Source: a virus. Taken from it: 40,079 bases of DNA. The notes beneath the pieces were generated by a model. It made no database searches, was not told the DNA's origin, and saw only the letters and a program-made list of their open reading frames with translations. The first letter of the stretch is position 1; the number at the start of each line of letters is the position of its first letter. A program made the position numbers and the translations under genes. The stretch lies in the IMG/VR virus record IMGVR_UViG_3300027917_000086, positions 1-40,079 of that record; one strand, written 5' to 3'. This document shows, in pieces, positions 12,351-19,366 of the stretch.

Positions 12351-12734
12351 ATGGGTAAGTGAGGCGATAGAAAACATAGGGCTTCAGTTGGAAGCACTAA
12401 GCCATGGATATGTAATAAAGATCCAACCAAAACTAGGGATGGTTTCGGTGTGGCTGTTGGAGATATTTTATATAACCCAAAAGAATTCCGTTTTATAAAT
12501 CATCGACCAGCTTTTAGAAAGAGCACTGTGTCTTCTCTTTCTGAAAATAAATTGTTAGTTGGTATTAAGCCATACGACCAATTGGTTCCGGTCAATGTAT
12601 ATTTTAAATCCTACAAATATTTTTTACAATATTTGAGAGAACAGAGGATTCAAATGGTTAGAAGAAATCATATTGAAACTCCGAGATTAAAAAAGGAAAT
12701 CTCCATTTTGTCAAAAACTCTAAAGGAAATATGA
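12351..12734 (+). CDS. Hypothetical basic protein with UGA at codon 4, or 94 aa from GTG 12450
   Basis: ATG 12351 has GGTGG six nucleotides upstream but meets TGA at 12360-12362 after Met-Gly-Lys. The same frame is otherwise open to 12734 and its next 30 codons read as a basic, Trp- and Cys-containing sequence that looks coding. The uninterrupted part is 94 aa from GTG 12450, which has AGGGATGG upstream; that part is Lys/Arg/Tyr-rich, beta then helical, and unrecognised. A G-to-A change of a Trp codon, recoding or a sequencing error could explain the break. Stop overlaps the next start. Confidence 0.55.
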
Positions 12735-13750
12735 TGCATAATATAGATTTTGAAGAAAAATTATGTTTCGATGATATTCTTTTGCTGCCGCGATATTCAC
12801 AATTAAATTCTAGAACAGAACCAGATATCAGCACAAGATTTGGTTATGATAGGTTAGCGGTGCCCATTATTTCATCTCCAATGGATTCTATTACTGGTCC
12901 AGAAATGTTGCGGGCTATGTCTATTGCCAATGGCATGGGTATTTTATCTAGATGCATTAATTGTTCTACAAAAGATGAAATCGAGAGACAGATAAAAATA
13001 ATTCATTCAGTTTGGGAGTCTTATGTAAATTGTATTAATATTGGATGTGCTATTGGAATTAAAGATGCCGATTATAAAACTCAGCGATTAATAATGGAAA
13101 CTAGTTGTAATATAATTTGTTTGGATGTGGCTCATTGCGATCATATTTTAGCCCATAAAGCCATAGAGAATGTGGTTAAACTTAAAAGAATACGAAAATT
13201 TTTATTAATAGCCGGTAATGTATGTACTCAATCGGCCACTAAAACATTAATCGACCTTGGCGTTGATGTCATAAAAGTTGGCATAGGCCCTGGAGCAGCT
13301 TGTACTACTAGAAAAGTTACTGGATGTGGTGTTCCACAATTATCGGCAATTTTGGATTGCGTAACCATAGCAAAAGAAAATAATATTTCTATTATTGCAG
13401 ATGGGGGCATACGTTCTACTGGTGATATGGTTAAGTGTTTATGGGCTGGTGCCGATGCCTGTATGATAGGATATATGTTGGCAGGTACGGATTGTACGCC
13501 AGACATAAATGGAAAGAAAATTTATCGTGGAATGAGTAGTCGCAATGTTTCTTGTCGAACCGATATTGCACCAGAAGGTATAGATATTAAAATAGGCTAT
13601 CGGGGTTCAACTCAAGAAAGATTAGAAGGTTTTATTAAAGGTATTAAATCTGGCTTTGCTATGGCTGGAGCTAAAAATATTGAAGAATTAAGACAGGCAC
13701 AGGCTATTCGTATTAGTCCTCTTGCTATAATGGAAAGTCAAACATTATGA
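12731..13750 (+). CDS. IMP dehydrogenase/GMP reductase family enzyme, probably GMP reductase-like, 339 aa
   Basis: A (beta/alpha)8-barrel purine enzyme. Seen: Phe-Asp-Asp-Ile-Leu-Leu-Leu-Pro near residue 13, Ser-Ser-Pro-Met-Asp at 48-52, the phosphate/catalytic loop Gly-Ile-Gly-Pro-Gly-Ala-Ala-Cys-Thr-Thr-Arg with Cys191 as the active thiol, Ala-Asp-Gly-Gly-Ile-Arg near 222, and Tyr-Arg-Gly-Met-Ser-Ser near 260. No CBS domain is inserted, and the loop continues Lys-Val-Thr-Gly, which favours GMP reductase (GMP to IMP with NADPH) over IMP dehydrogenase; the distinction is not certain. A phage copy would reshape guanine nucleotide pools. Both ends overlap neighbours by 4 nt. Confidence 0.85.
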   Translation: MMHNIDFEEKLCFDDILLLPRYSQLNSRTEPDISTRFGYDRLAVPIISSPMDSITGPEMLRAMSIANGMGILSRCINCSTKDEIERQIKIIHSVWESYVNCINIGCAIGIKDADYKTQRLIMETSCNIICLDVAHCDHILAHKAIENVVKLKRIRKFLLIAGNVCTQSATKTLIDLGVDVIKVGIGPGAACTTRKVTGCGVPQLSAILDCVTIAKENNISIIADGGIRSTGDMVKCLWAGADACMIGYMLAGTDCTPDINGKKIYRGMSSRNVSCRTDIAPEGIDIKIGYRGSTQERLEGFIKGIKSGFAMAGAKNIEELRQAQAIRISPLAIMESQTL

Positions 13751-13935
13751 CTCATCTATTAAATAGAGCGGCAACAAAAAAATTTATCTTAGATAGATTC
13801 AAATCATTAAGGGCTGGTCCGCCAATAACTCGTGTTTCGAAAGAGGCTTTAGATACTTATGAGGCGAAATTGCGCAATATGATCGACGGCGATATAATGT
13901 CTCATCCCTCCATCGGTGTAACTTTTAAGCCATAA
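13747..13935 (+). CDS. Hypothetical small basic protein, 62 aa
   Basis: Starts in an ATGA overlap with the purine enzyme. Basic first half (Arg/Lys), then a helix beginning Arg-Val-Ser-Lys-Glu-Ala-Leu-Asp, followed by His-Pro-Ser-Ile-Gly-Val-Thr-Phe at the end. The Arg-Val-Ser-Lys-Glu-Ala helix start resembles histone-fold helices, and small basic histone-like proteins occur in phages, but the match is short. Stop shares one base with the next ATG. Confidence 0.6.
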   Translation: MTHLLNRAATKKFILDRFKSLRAGPPITRVSKEALDTYEAKLRNMIDGDIMSHPSIGVTFKP

Positions 13936-14558
13936 TGAGTATGTTTGATAAACAATATTTTAACCGATATTGTCTGAATGAACCATATGAAAAAACCCTA
14001 TATATCCATCTAACAACGTTTAATATCATATCTGCTGGTTACTCATTAGTATTTAAAAAACCAATAGACGAAATTAATATATGGCTACAACAACAAAGGA
14101 TTTTAGAGGCCGGATGCGCTATGGGCCATGTTATTGCGGATTTGATTTGCAATGGCGTTGACTGTGAAGGATATGATATTAGTGATTATGCTATTGCCAA
14201 TACAGTGCCCTTAGCACAAGGTAAAACTTGGTGCGGTAGTCACGAAACAGAGCTACCAAAAATGCAAGACGAACAATATGACATTATTTTTGCGAATAGT
14301 TTCCAATATATTAAGGATGTGGAGAAATTAACCTCAATACTTTGTCATGCTTATAGGGTTTGTGGACATAGCTTAATTTTTGTTAGCGTAACTACGGAGG
14401 GTTTGTATCGTGCGATTACTGATCGCAGTCAAATATGGAATTTACAGATGGTTCAGTCCAAGGGGTGGTGGGAAAATCTTTTTAAAAAATGTGGATTTAA
14501 AAATATTGTTTGGAAAACGCCGGTTTTGGCGTTTTGTTTGAAAAATGAGGATATATAA
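13935..14558 (+). CDS. Class I SAM-dependent methyltransferase, 207 aa
   Basis: Motif I is Ile-Leu-Glu-Ala-Gly-Cys-Ala-Met-Gly-His (residues 56-65), the glycine-rich SAM-binding loop, and an acidic residue follows strand 2 (Tyr-Asp-Ile-Ser-Asp). The Asp-Ile-Ile-Phe-Ala-Asn-Ser segment near residue 117 is motif IV-like. The substrate is unknown; the fold is of the small-molecule/protein type rather than a DPPY-type DNA methyltransferase. TAATG overlaps at both ends place it in one translational unit with its neighbours. Confidence 0.8.
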   Translation: MSMFDKQYFNRYCLNEPYEKTLYIHLTTFNIISAGYSLVFKKPIDEINIWLQQQRILEAGCAMGHVIADLICNGVDCEGYDISDYAIANTVPLAQGKTWCGSHETELPKMQDEQYDIIFANSFQYIKDVEKLTSILCHAYRVCGHSLIFVSVTTEGLYRAITDRSQIWNLQMVQSKGWWENLFKKCGFKNIVWKTPVLAFCLKNEDI

Positions 14559-15028
14559 TGTTTATTCAATGGGTTAAAAAATTATTTAGACAAAAACAGT
14601 ATGATCTATACTTGGCTGGACCCATGAAATCGTATCCCAACGGCAACAAAGAATTATTTTTAAAAGCGGCCAAATGGCTGCGAGCACAAGGATATACGGT
14701 TTGGAATCCAGCAGAGCAAAATGATGGCAACAAAAATTTTCATGATTGTATAAAAAAGGATTTAATAGCCATTATTCATCAATGTAATGGGATTGTCTTG
14801 TTGTCGGGATGGAAGAATTCTTTGGGCGCTAATGCTGAAGCTTTTGTGGCATATGTTTGTGGCAAACCAGCACAATATATTTATCAATCATTATATGGCA
14901 ATTTCTATTTAGCCGATATTGATCTTGAGAAAATGATAGTATTACCGTTTAATCCCGAGAAAAGGGAATATCGTAAACGAACAGAGATGATTATCGCTGA
15001 AAATAAAATATTTGATTCTATTCAGTAA
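14558..15028 (+). CDS. Nucleoside 2-deoxyribosyltransferase-like (DUF4406-type) protein, 156 aa
   Basis: After a 15-residue basic start, the protein reads Leu-Tyr-Leu-Ala-Gly-Pro-Met, then Gly-Tyr-Thr-Val-Trp-Asn-Pro-Ala-Glu, Asp-Leu-Ile-Ala-Ile-Ile, Gly-Ile-Val-Leu-Leu-Ser-Gly-Trp and Gly-Ala-Asn-Ala-Glu. That series is the Rossmann-like fold of the DUF4406/nucleoside 2-deoxyribosyltransferase group, in which the last Glu is the usual nucleophile. Members exchange or hydrolyse bases on deoxynucleosides or bind nucleotides. Its place after a purine enzyme supports a nucleotide role. The 3' end overlaps the converging gene at 15018. Confidence 0.75.
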   Translation: MFIQWVKKLFRQKQYDLYLAGPMKSYPNGNKELFLKAAKWLRAQGYTVWNPAEQNDGNKNFHDCIKKDLIAIIHQCNGIVLLSGWKNSLGANAEAFVAYVCGKPAQYIYQSLYGNFYLADIDLEKMIVLPFNPEKREYRKRTEMIIAENKIFDSIQ

Positions 15029-15170
15029 CCTCTTCAAAATAATTATCAATATATGTGGAAACTTGCTCAAAATAATATTTGACTTTTGCCTTATCTCCAA
15101 ATGCTAATCCAAGGCCAAGTAGGATTAGAAGTATTCCACCGATAATTTTCTTATTGATATACTTTTGCAT
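15018..15170 (-). CDS. Small membrane protein, 50 aa
   Basis: AAGGAATAGG stands directly upstream, spanning the end of the preceding leftward gene. A basic start is followed by a hydrophobic helix (residues 9-24), then a polar acidic tail. Its stop converges with and overlaps the rightward gene ending at 15028. Last gene of the leftward block and directly downstream of the papain-like enzyme. Confidence 0.6.
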   Translation of the reverse strand: MQKYINKKIIGGILLILLGLGLAFGDKAKVKYYFEQVSTYIDNYFEEVTE

Positions 15171-15171
15171 C

Positions 15172-15765
15172 CTATTCCTTTCTAGAATCCCAAATAATTT
15201 TTAATTCCTTTGTATTTAAAATATCATCAGCCACAATGGTTTTTCTACCAAAACGCCTTTTGGGTATAATTAGCTCAGGATAACAATAATCTATGACTTC
15301 TGTACAAGAGAACTTTTGAGCATTACCAAAATCAAAATCAAAATCATATTCTAATCCGACAATAGATCTAGCCCTTTTCAATGCCTCTTTAACCATATTT
15401 TGCGGTGGTCGCAAAATAATCATATGATCAGTTCTCATAAAATTAAGAATATCTTCTTTAATAACGCCTTCGCTTAATGCATGAATTACTTGTTCTTTCT
15501 TGCCACCATAAAATATGCCCGCATGATTAAGCCATCCAGGAATAAACCATTTATCAATATATCCCTCAAAACGACGCAAAAGTATATCCCCCGGTTTAAT
15601 TTTTTTAATAATTTTTCTATAATGTTCACCCTTAAGTTGATAGCCGATAGCATTAATAGTAAACCAAAGAGGACGTTTCCAACCACTCCATTTAATGTCA
15701 CCAATAAAACGAAAAACAGATTTTTGTATTTTATATAGAAATTTTTTAATGATTCTCTTTATCAT
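15172..15765 (-). CDS. Permuted papain-like (NlpC/P60, YiiX-type) hydrolase, 197 aa
   Basis: The start at 15765 is chosen for GAGGTGGG just upstream; the longer frame from 15828 lacks an SD. Lys-Pro-Gly-Asp-Ile-Leu-Leu-Arg (residues 57-64), Asn-His-Ala-Gly-Ile (His81) and Ser-Cys-Thr-Glu-Val (Cys154) are the ordered motifs of the circularly permuted papain fold, in which His precedes Cys. Such enzymes cut peptidoglycan peptides, lipids or amides. In a phage a cell-wall or lipid-directed role is plausible. A basic N-terminus (residues 1-32) could contact membrane or nucleic acid. Confidence 0.75.
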   Translation of the reverse strand: MIKRIIKKFLYKIQKSVFRFIGDIKWSGWKRPLWFTINAIGYQLKGEHYRKIIKKIKPGDILLRRFEGYIDKWFIPGWLNHAGIFYGGKKEQVIHALSEGVIKEDILNFMRTDHMIILRPPQNMVKEALKRARSIVGLEYDFDFDFGNAQKFSCTEVIDYCYPELIIPKRRFGRKTIVADDILNTKELKIIWDSRKE

Positions 15766-16195
15766 ATCCCACCTCTTCGGAATAATCTTTTTCAAAGCCA
15801 AATATTTTATGCTTATCAAATGTTGCATGACAACTTTTGCATAACCACACCAATAGGAATGGTTGACTATGTTCTGGATGATGCCCTTCTGTTTTACATT
15901 CTTTATAACAATATTGGCATATTGGCGATGGTATTAATTTACCGGTTTTAATTGCTTGACGAACAAGTTGGCGGGCTTTTGCTCTTTCTGGGTTTTTGTC
16001 CTTATCTCGGCGTGTATGCTTTGCGTTTGCAGTAGTGGGGGGAGCTATTCTTTGATCATTTGTGAGTCTTGATGCACAAGACCTGCTGCAAGTATGTTTT
16101 TTGCCAAGTTTTTCTGTTTGTTTTATTCTTCTTATTTCTTTTTCAAATTCTAAATCACAAACAGCGCAAACAACTTTTTTAATTTGTTTTCCCAT
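15746..16195 (-). CDS. HNH-type zinc protein, 149 aa
   Basis: An N-terminal zinc site (Cys-Ala-Val-Cys at 10-13, Cys-Ser-Arg-Ser-Cys about 36-40), a basic linker and a C-terminal core with Cys-Gln-Tyr-Cys, Gly-His-His-Pro-Glu-His and Leu-Cys-Lys-Ser-Cys-His. The last part is the arrangement of small phage HNH-like proteins (His-His-Pro ... Cys-x2-Cys-His). The function could be DNA nicking or DNA binding only. Overlaps both neighbours (20 nt with the next gene, TGATG with the previous). Confidence 0.7.
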   Translation of the reverse strand: MGKQIKKVVCAVCDLEFEKEIRRIKQTEKLGKKHTCSRSCASRLTNDQRIAPPTTANAKHTRRDKDKNPERAKARQLVRQAIKTGKLIPSPICQYCYKECKTEGHHPEHSQPFLLVWLCKSCHATFDKHKIFGFEKDYSEEVGYDKENH

Positions 16196-16473
16196 CAGTT
16201 GTCATTATATTTTTGTTTATTAATGGAATTTTTAACTTGTGTGGCGCAATCATTAGCCAATCCCCACAAATCTTCTTTACGTTCTTTAATGGTTTCTATT
16301 TTGTATTGTCTTTTTATTTTCTTTTCTTTCCCGCCAATTGGTATTAAAATTATAATAAATAAAATACCTTTGTGATATACATGTTTAATTGTCCATTCTT
16401 GAGGTAAATTGGCCCAAAATAAATCAACAAAATTTTTGACAATTCGAGGCATAGAAGCACTCATAATCATCAC
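16195..16473 (-). CDS. Hypothetical basic protein with a hydrophobic core, 92 aa
   Basis: GGGTG upstream of ATG 16473; a second in-frame ATG lies at 16464. A hydrophobic run (Gly-Ile-Leu-Phe-Ile-Ile-Ile-Leu-Ile-Pro, residues 36-45) is flanked by basic segments; it could be a buried beta strand or a short membrane contact. The C-terminal half is Lys-rich. Not recognised. Confidence 0.55.
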   Translation of the reverse strand: MMIMSASMPRIVKNFVDLFWANLPQEWTIKHVYHKGILFIIILIPIGGKEKKIKRQYKIETIKERKEDLWGLANDCATQVKNSINKQKYNDN

Positions 16474-16507
16474 CCATTTATTAATACACCATTTTTATTA
16501 TTTTGAA

Positions 16508-17212
16508 CTATTCGTATTCTTCATCTTCCGTTTCATGTTTTCCTAATTTCATTCCAGACTCCCATTTAGCATTTTGTGTATCTGTGGCATAATATTTATA
16601 TGGATCTTGCAAACTCTCAAGCACCCAATCAGCAAGCCCGTAATCAACCGCCTCTTCCGCTGTAAAAATTGTATCATGTGAGCATAGTTCTTCAATTTTC
16701 TTAATAGTAATGCGCGGTTTTGCTAATTTTATTCTGCTGAAATAAATTTCATACATTCGCTGTCTTGATTTTTTGGCAAATTTAGCCCACGCTTCAACGC
16801 TTTTGCATGTACCGTGTAAATCTTCAGTTCCGTCGTGTATCATAAAGGCACAATGCGGGGCAACAATTCTAGAATCACAGGCTTGAAAAATAATCGATCC
16901 CATACTCATGGAATATCCCCAACCAATGCCATAAATATGTGCTGCTGATGCCCTAATGGCATCATAAATGGCCATACCATGGAGATAATCTCCCCCAAGA
17001 TTATTCATATGTATAAAGATTGGTTTTTTTCTGTCTATATTATTGAGATGTGTGATTGCCTTAATGGCGAATTCAGACATTTGGCAATCAGTGCCCGATT
17101 CACCCTCTCCGCTTTCCATTTCTGCATTATGCGAACCCAGGTGAATAAGTCTTTGGGATGGTAAATAGCTATACTCAAACCATCTATCAACATCGTCTTT
17201 TATGTATGACAT
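16508..17212 (-). CDS. ClpP-like serine protease, 234 aa
   Basis: Ser103 in Ser-Met-Gly, His126 in Met-Ile-His-Asp-Gly and Asp180 before Thr-Ile-Phe-Thr-Ala-Glu-Glu-Ala-Val-Asp-Tyr-Gly-Leu align with the ClpP Ser-His-Asp triad and flanking motifs; Asn-Asn-Leu-Gly-Gly-Asp near 70-75 matches the ClpP oxyanion region. The N-terminus (1-60) and acidic C-terminus (200-234) are extra. ClpP-like enzymes in phages act as head-maturation proteases or alter host proteolysis. This one is not in the head cluster, where another candidate protease is found, so a regulatory role is possible. Confidence 0.85.
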   Translation of the reverse strand: MSYIKDDVDRWFEYSYLPSQRLIHLGSHNAEMESGEGESGTDCQMSEFAIKAITHLNNIDRKKPIFIHMNNLGGDYLHGMAIYDAIRASAAHIYGIGWGYSMSMGSIIFQACDSRIVAPHCAFMIHDGTEDLHGTCKSVEAWAKFAKKSRQRMYEIYFSRIKLAKPRITIKKIEELCSHDTIFTAEEAVDYGLADWVLESLQDPYKYYATDTQNAKWESGMKLGKHETEDEEYE

Positions 17213-17557
17213 TCAATGTTCTTGCACAGATTCCTTTAGTTTTTGAACCACTAAATTAAAATGCGAAAAATATAAATCTATATAATCAACGATTTTCCAT
17301 GCATATCCAGTAATTGGTGGAACTGAATTAATTAAATCCGAATATTCTGGATGTTGTTGTGTTAGTGTGTCTTGTATTCTTTTTTGCGCAATATAAAATT
17401 TGCGATCAAAAATTATTGGTGGATTATCTATTCTATTGATTCTTGCGTTAGGATTCTTTAATAAAATTTCAGACGTTTTTTCTAAAGACATTTCTTTCCC
17501 GGTTTCTAATATTAATTCCCAAGTTTTTAATCCCATTTCAAAAGTTGTTGTGTTCAT
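17213..17557 (-). CDS. Hypothetical protein, 114 aa
   Basis: ATG 17557 lies in the last 20 nt of the previous gene; the stop ends one base before the ClpP start, so the three genes are translationally coupled. Mixed helical and beta composition, with Tyr/Trp in the last third. No motif recognised. Coupling to ClpP suggests an adaptor, but nothing in the sequence proves it. Confidence 0.6.
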   Translation of the reverse strand: MNTTTFEMGLKTWELILETGKEMSLEKTSEILLKNPNARINRIDNPPIIFDRKFYIAQKRIQDTLTQQHPEYSDLINSVPPITGYAWKIVDYIDLYFSHFNLVVQKLKESVQEH

Positions 17558-17822
17558 ATCTTAATCCTTTTGAGCAATATTGAATTTGTTTTTCTTTCCA
17601 TGTCCTATTATTTATAGTGATATCTACTTCACATCCACATTGTTCAAATAATTGAGTTGCATATCCTAGTAGAATAGATGCCATTAATTGATAATCGCTA
17701 TTTTGATTAGGTCTTTCTTGGCATGACGAACATATTGTGGAGAGCAATTCTAGAAAATCTTTCATCGGCAATCTGATAATCTGACGTAAAGTATTTTTAT
17801 CAATTGTTATTTTTTGCATCAT
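17538..17822 (-). CDS. Hypothetical Cys-containing protein, 94 aa
   Basis: AAAGGA lies upstream of ATG 17822, which overlaps the methyltransferase end by 23 nt. The centre has Cys-Ser-Ser-Cys-Gln-Glu (31-34) and Cys-Gly-Cys (62-64), enough for a small zinc site. Not recognised. Confidence 0.6.
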   Translation of the reverse strand: MMQKITIDKNTLRQIIRLPMKDFLELLSTICSSCQERPNQNSDYQLMASILLGYATQLFEQCGCEVDITINNRTWKEKQIQYCSKGLRYEHNNF

Positions 17823-18549
17823 GAAATCGTTCCTTTAATTCTTGTTTAATCATGGTTAAATAAAATTCACTAACGTCTATACCTATACATTGTCTTCCCA
17901 GTTCTTTGCAAACATAAGCGGTTGTGCCGCTACCAACAAAACCATCCAATACGACATCCCCCTCTTGAGAATGTCCCAAAACTATTCTTCGCAATAAATC
18001 CTCTGGATGTTGGGTTGGATGGAATTTTCTCCTCTCTTTGAATGTACCGCAAATACGCGGAAAATCCCAAACATTGTTTGGTAGTTTGCCATTTTTTGCC
18101 GCTCTTTTATCATTATATTTTACCTGTCTAGCTGATGGAATTTTAATTTTTTCGGGATAAATTGTTGGCTCATTGAGCCAAAATATCGGTCTGAAACATG
18201 GCGCATATCTGGTTCTATTGGACTGACCGAAACTGTAAGTCCATATTATGCGTTGAATTAAAGGAATTCCTGAGTTACGAATAATCATTTCTACTTCAGG
18301 CATCCATTTTTCTGCAACACTAAAAAATACTGGACCATCAGTTATTAAAACAGCATTTAAAAGCCATGCTCTCAATAAACGCTTATATTCTTCTATCTTT
18401 AATTTATCATTATATCCTGTATAATTTCTCCCCTCATTGTCTGGCGGATCTAAAAAGCACAAGTGTACTTTTTCTACCCCAAGTTTATCTTTGGTTATTT
18501 CCTCGAATTTCCCATGAATCAATGTTATACCCATCACAATATTATACAT
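17800..18549 (-). CDS. DNA methyltransferase (N4/N6 amino-methyltransferase), 249 aa
   Basis: Phe-Leu-Asp-Pro-Pro-Asp-Asn near residues 32-38 is motif IV (DPPY-like with Asp in place of Tyr), and Asp-Gly-Phe-Val-Gly-Ser-Gly-Thr-Thr near 202-210 is the SAM-binding motif I. Motif IV before motif I gives the beta-class order. His-Pro-Thr-Gln-His-Pro precedes motif I, as in Dam/CcrM relatives. It likely methylates an exocyclic amine in a short recognition site, protecting phage DNA. Start uncertain: ATG 18549 is used; ATG 18534 and TTG 18558 are in frame. Its divergent promoter region is very AT-rich. Confidence 0.85.
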   Translation of the reverse strand: MYNIVMGITLIHGKFEEITKDKLGVEKVHLCFLDPPDNEGRNYTGYNDKLKIEEYKRLLRAWLLNAVLITDGPVFFSVAEKWMPEVEMIIRNSGIPLIQRIIWTYSFGQSNRTRYAPCFRPIFWLNEPTIYPEKIKIPSARQVKYNDKRAAKNGKLPNNVWDFPRICGTFKERRKFHPTQHPEDLLRRIVLGHSQEGDVVLDGFVGSGTTAYVCKELGRQCIGIDVSEFYLTMIKQELKERFHDAKNNN

Positions 18550-18642
18550 CTTTTTCAATTTTTTTTTATTTTTTTTGATATTATAATAAAAATTTTTCTT
18601 GAAAGGTGTTATAATATACTGGATTCAATATTATGGGACTTT

Positions 18643-18652
18643 TGTGTATAAT
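18643..18652 (+). promoter_or_regulatory. Late-type promoter box TGTGTATAAT
   Basis: TATAAT at 18647-18652, eight nucleotides before the ATG at 18661; no -35 match. Shares [TG]GTGTATAA[TA] with boxes at 24123, 27134 and 31549, which resembles the T4 late promoter (TATAAATA). Confidence 0.55.
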
Positions 18653-18660
18653 GTTTTGGT

Positions 18661-18870
18661 ATGTCTGATAAGCCTAAAAAAATAAAATGCAACTTAATTG
18701 TTCGTGGTACCGAACGAGCCAATGCTAGTGCGCAAAAAGATCTTGATGTCCCCGATCCAGATTCAGACCATGCGTTGGCCGCTATTAGGAATGGATTGGA
18801 AGTAGACCATGAACAAAAAGAAACTTTTGAGGATAGCGACACCAATAATACAAAAAATAGCTGCTCATAG
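18661..18870 (+). CDS. Hypothetical protein, 69 aa
   Basis: First gene after the divergent AT-rich region, with no SD; the start lies 8 nt past a TATAAT box, so it may be translated from a nearly leaderless transcript. The product is charged and acidic at the end (Glu, Asp, Asn), with no motif. It overlaps the sigma gene by 62 nt, so it may be a short regulator coupled to it or partly a chance frame. Confidence 0.5.
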   Translation: MSDKPKKIKCNLIVRGTERANASAQKDLDVPDPDSDHALAAIRNGLEVDHEQKETFEDSDTNNTKNSCS

Positions 18871-19366
18871 GAAAAACGGCAGCTTTGCTTATTATGAAGA
18901 TAGCGATATAGCTCAAGAAATTTGGATTTTTTGCCTAGAGGCATTAAATAGATTTAATGCCGATAAGGCACAGAATCTTCCGATAGAAAATCAAATAGAA
19001 CACTTCTTAAATTGTCATGTATCCAATAGATTAAAAAATCTGATGAGGGATAAATATTTTAGGCCAGAGAAAGATCCATCTCAACAAAAACACTCCAAAA
19101 CAAGGATTAATTTAATTAATGCATTACCGATAGATATGTGTAATTATGAGAAAAATGATGTAGTTCTTGCTGGTGGTTATTATAGTCATGATCCGATATC
19201 CCATTTAATAACAGAAGAATTAAAGGAATATATTTTGGGAAAATTGCCGGATGATTTAAAAGAAGCTTTTAGGTTATTGGTTGGAGGGAACAAAGTTAAC
19301 AAAAAAATCAAAAATGCACTTCAGGATGAGATAATTATTATTCTTGGAGATATAGAATATGAATAA
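18809..19366 (+). CDS. Phage RNA polymerase sigma factor, T4 gp55-like, 185 aa
   Basis: GGAAG lies seven nucleotides upstream of ATG. Residues about 30-85 have the sigma region 2 character: an acidic entry (Asp-Ser-Asp-Ile-Ala-Gln-Glu-Ile-Trp), Ala-Leu-Asn-Arg-Phe-Asn, then helix with Asn-Arg-Leu-Lys-Asn-Leu-Met-Arg. A region-4 HTH is not obvious. T4 gp55, the late sigma, is also 185 aa and lacks region 4. It would direct host core RNA polymerase to TATAA-type late promoters. Promoter boxes of that type lie at 18643, 24123, 27134 and 31549. The assignment rests on pattern, not alignment. Confidence 0.65.
   Translation: MNKKKLLRIATPIIQKIAAHRKNGSFAYYEDSDIAQEIWIFCLEALNRFNADKAQNLPIENQIEHFLNCHVSNRLKNLMRDKYFRPEKDPSQQKHSKTRINLINALPIDMCNYEKNDVVLAGGYYSHDPISHLITEELKEYILGKLPDDLKEAFRLLVGGNKVNKKIKNALQDEIIIILGDIEYE

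Noticed and set aside
12731-13750. Complete 2-aminoadenine (Z-genome) pathway
   Set aside because: No PurZ, DatZ or MazZ homologue was recognised; one purine enzyme is not enough.
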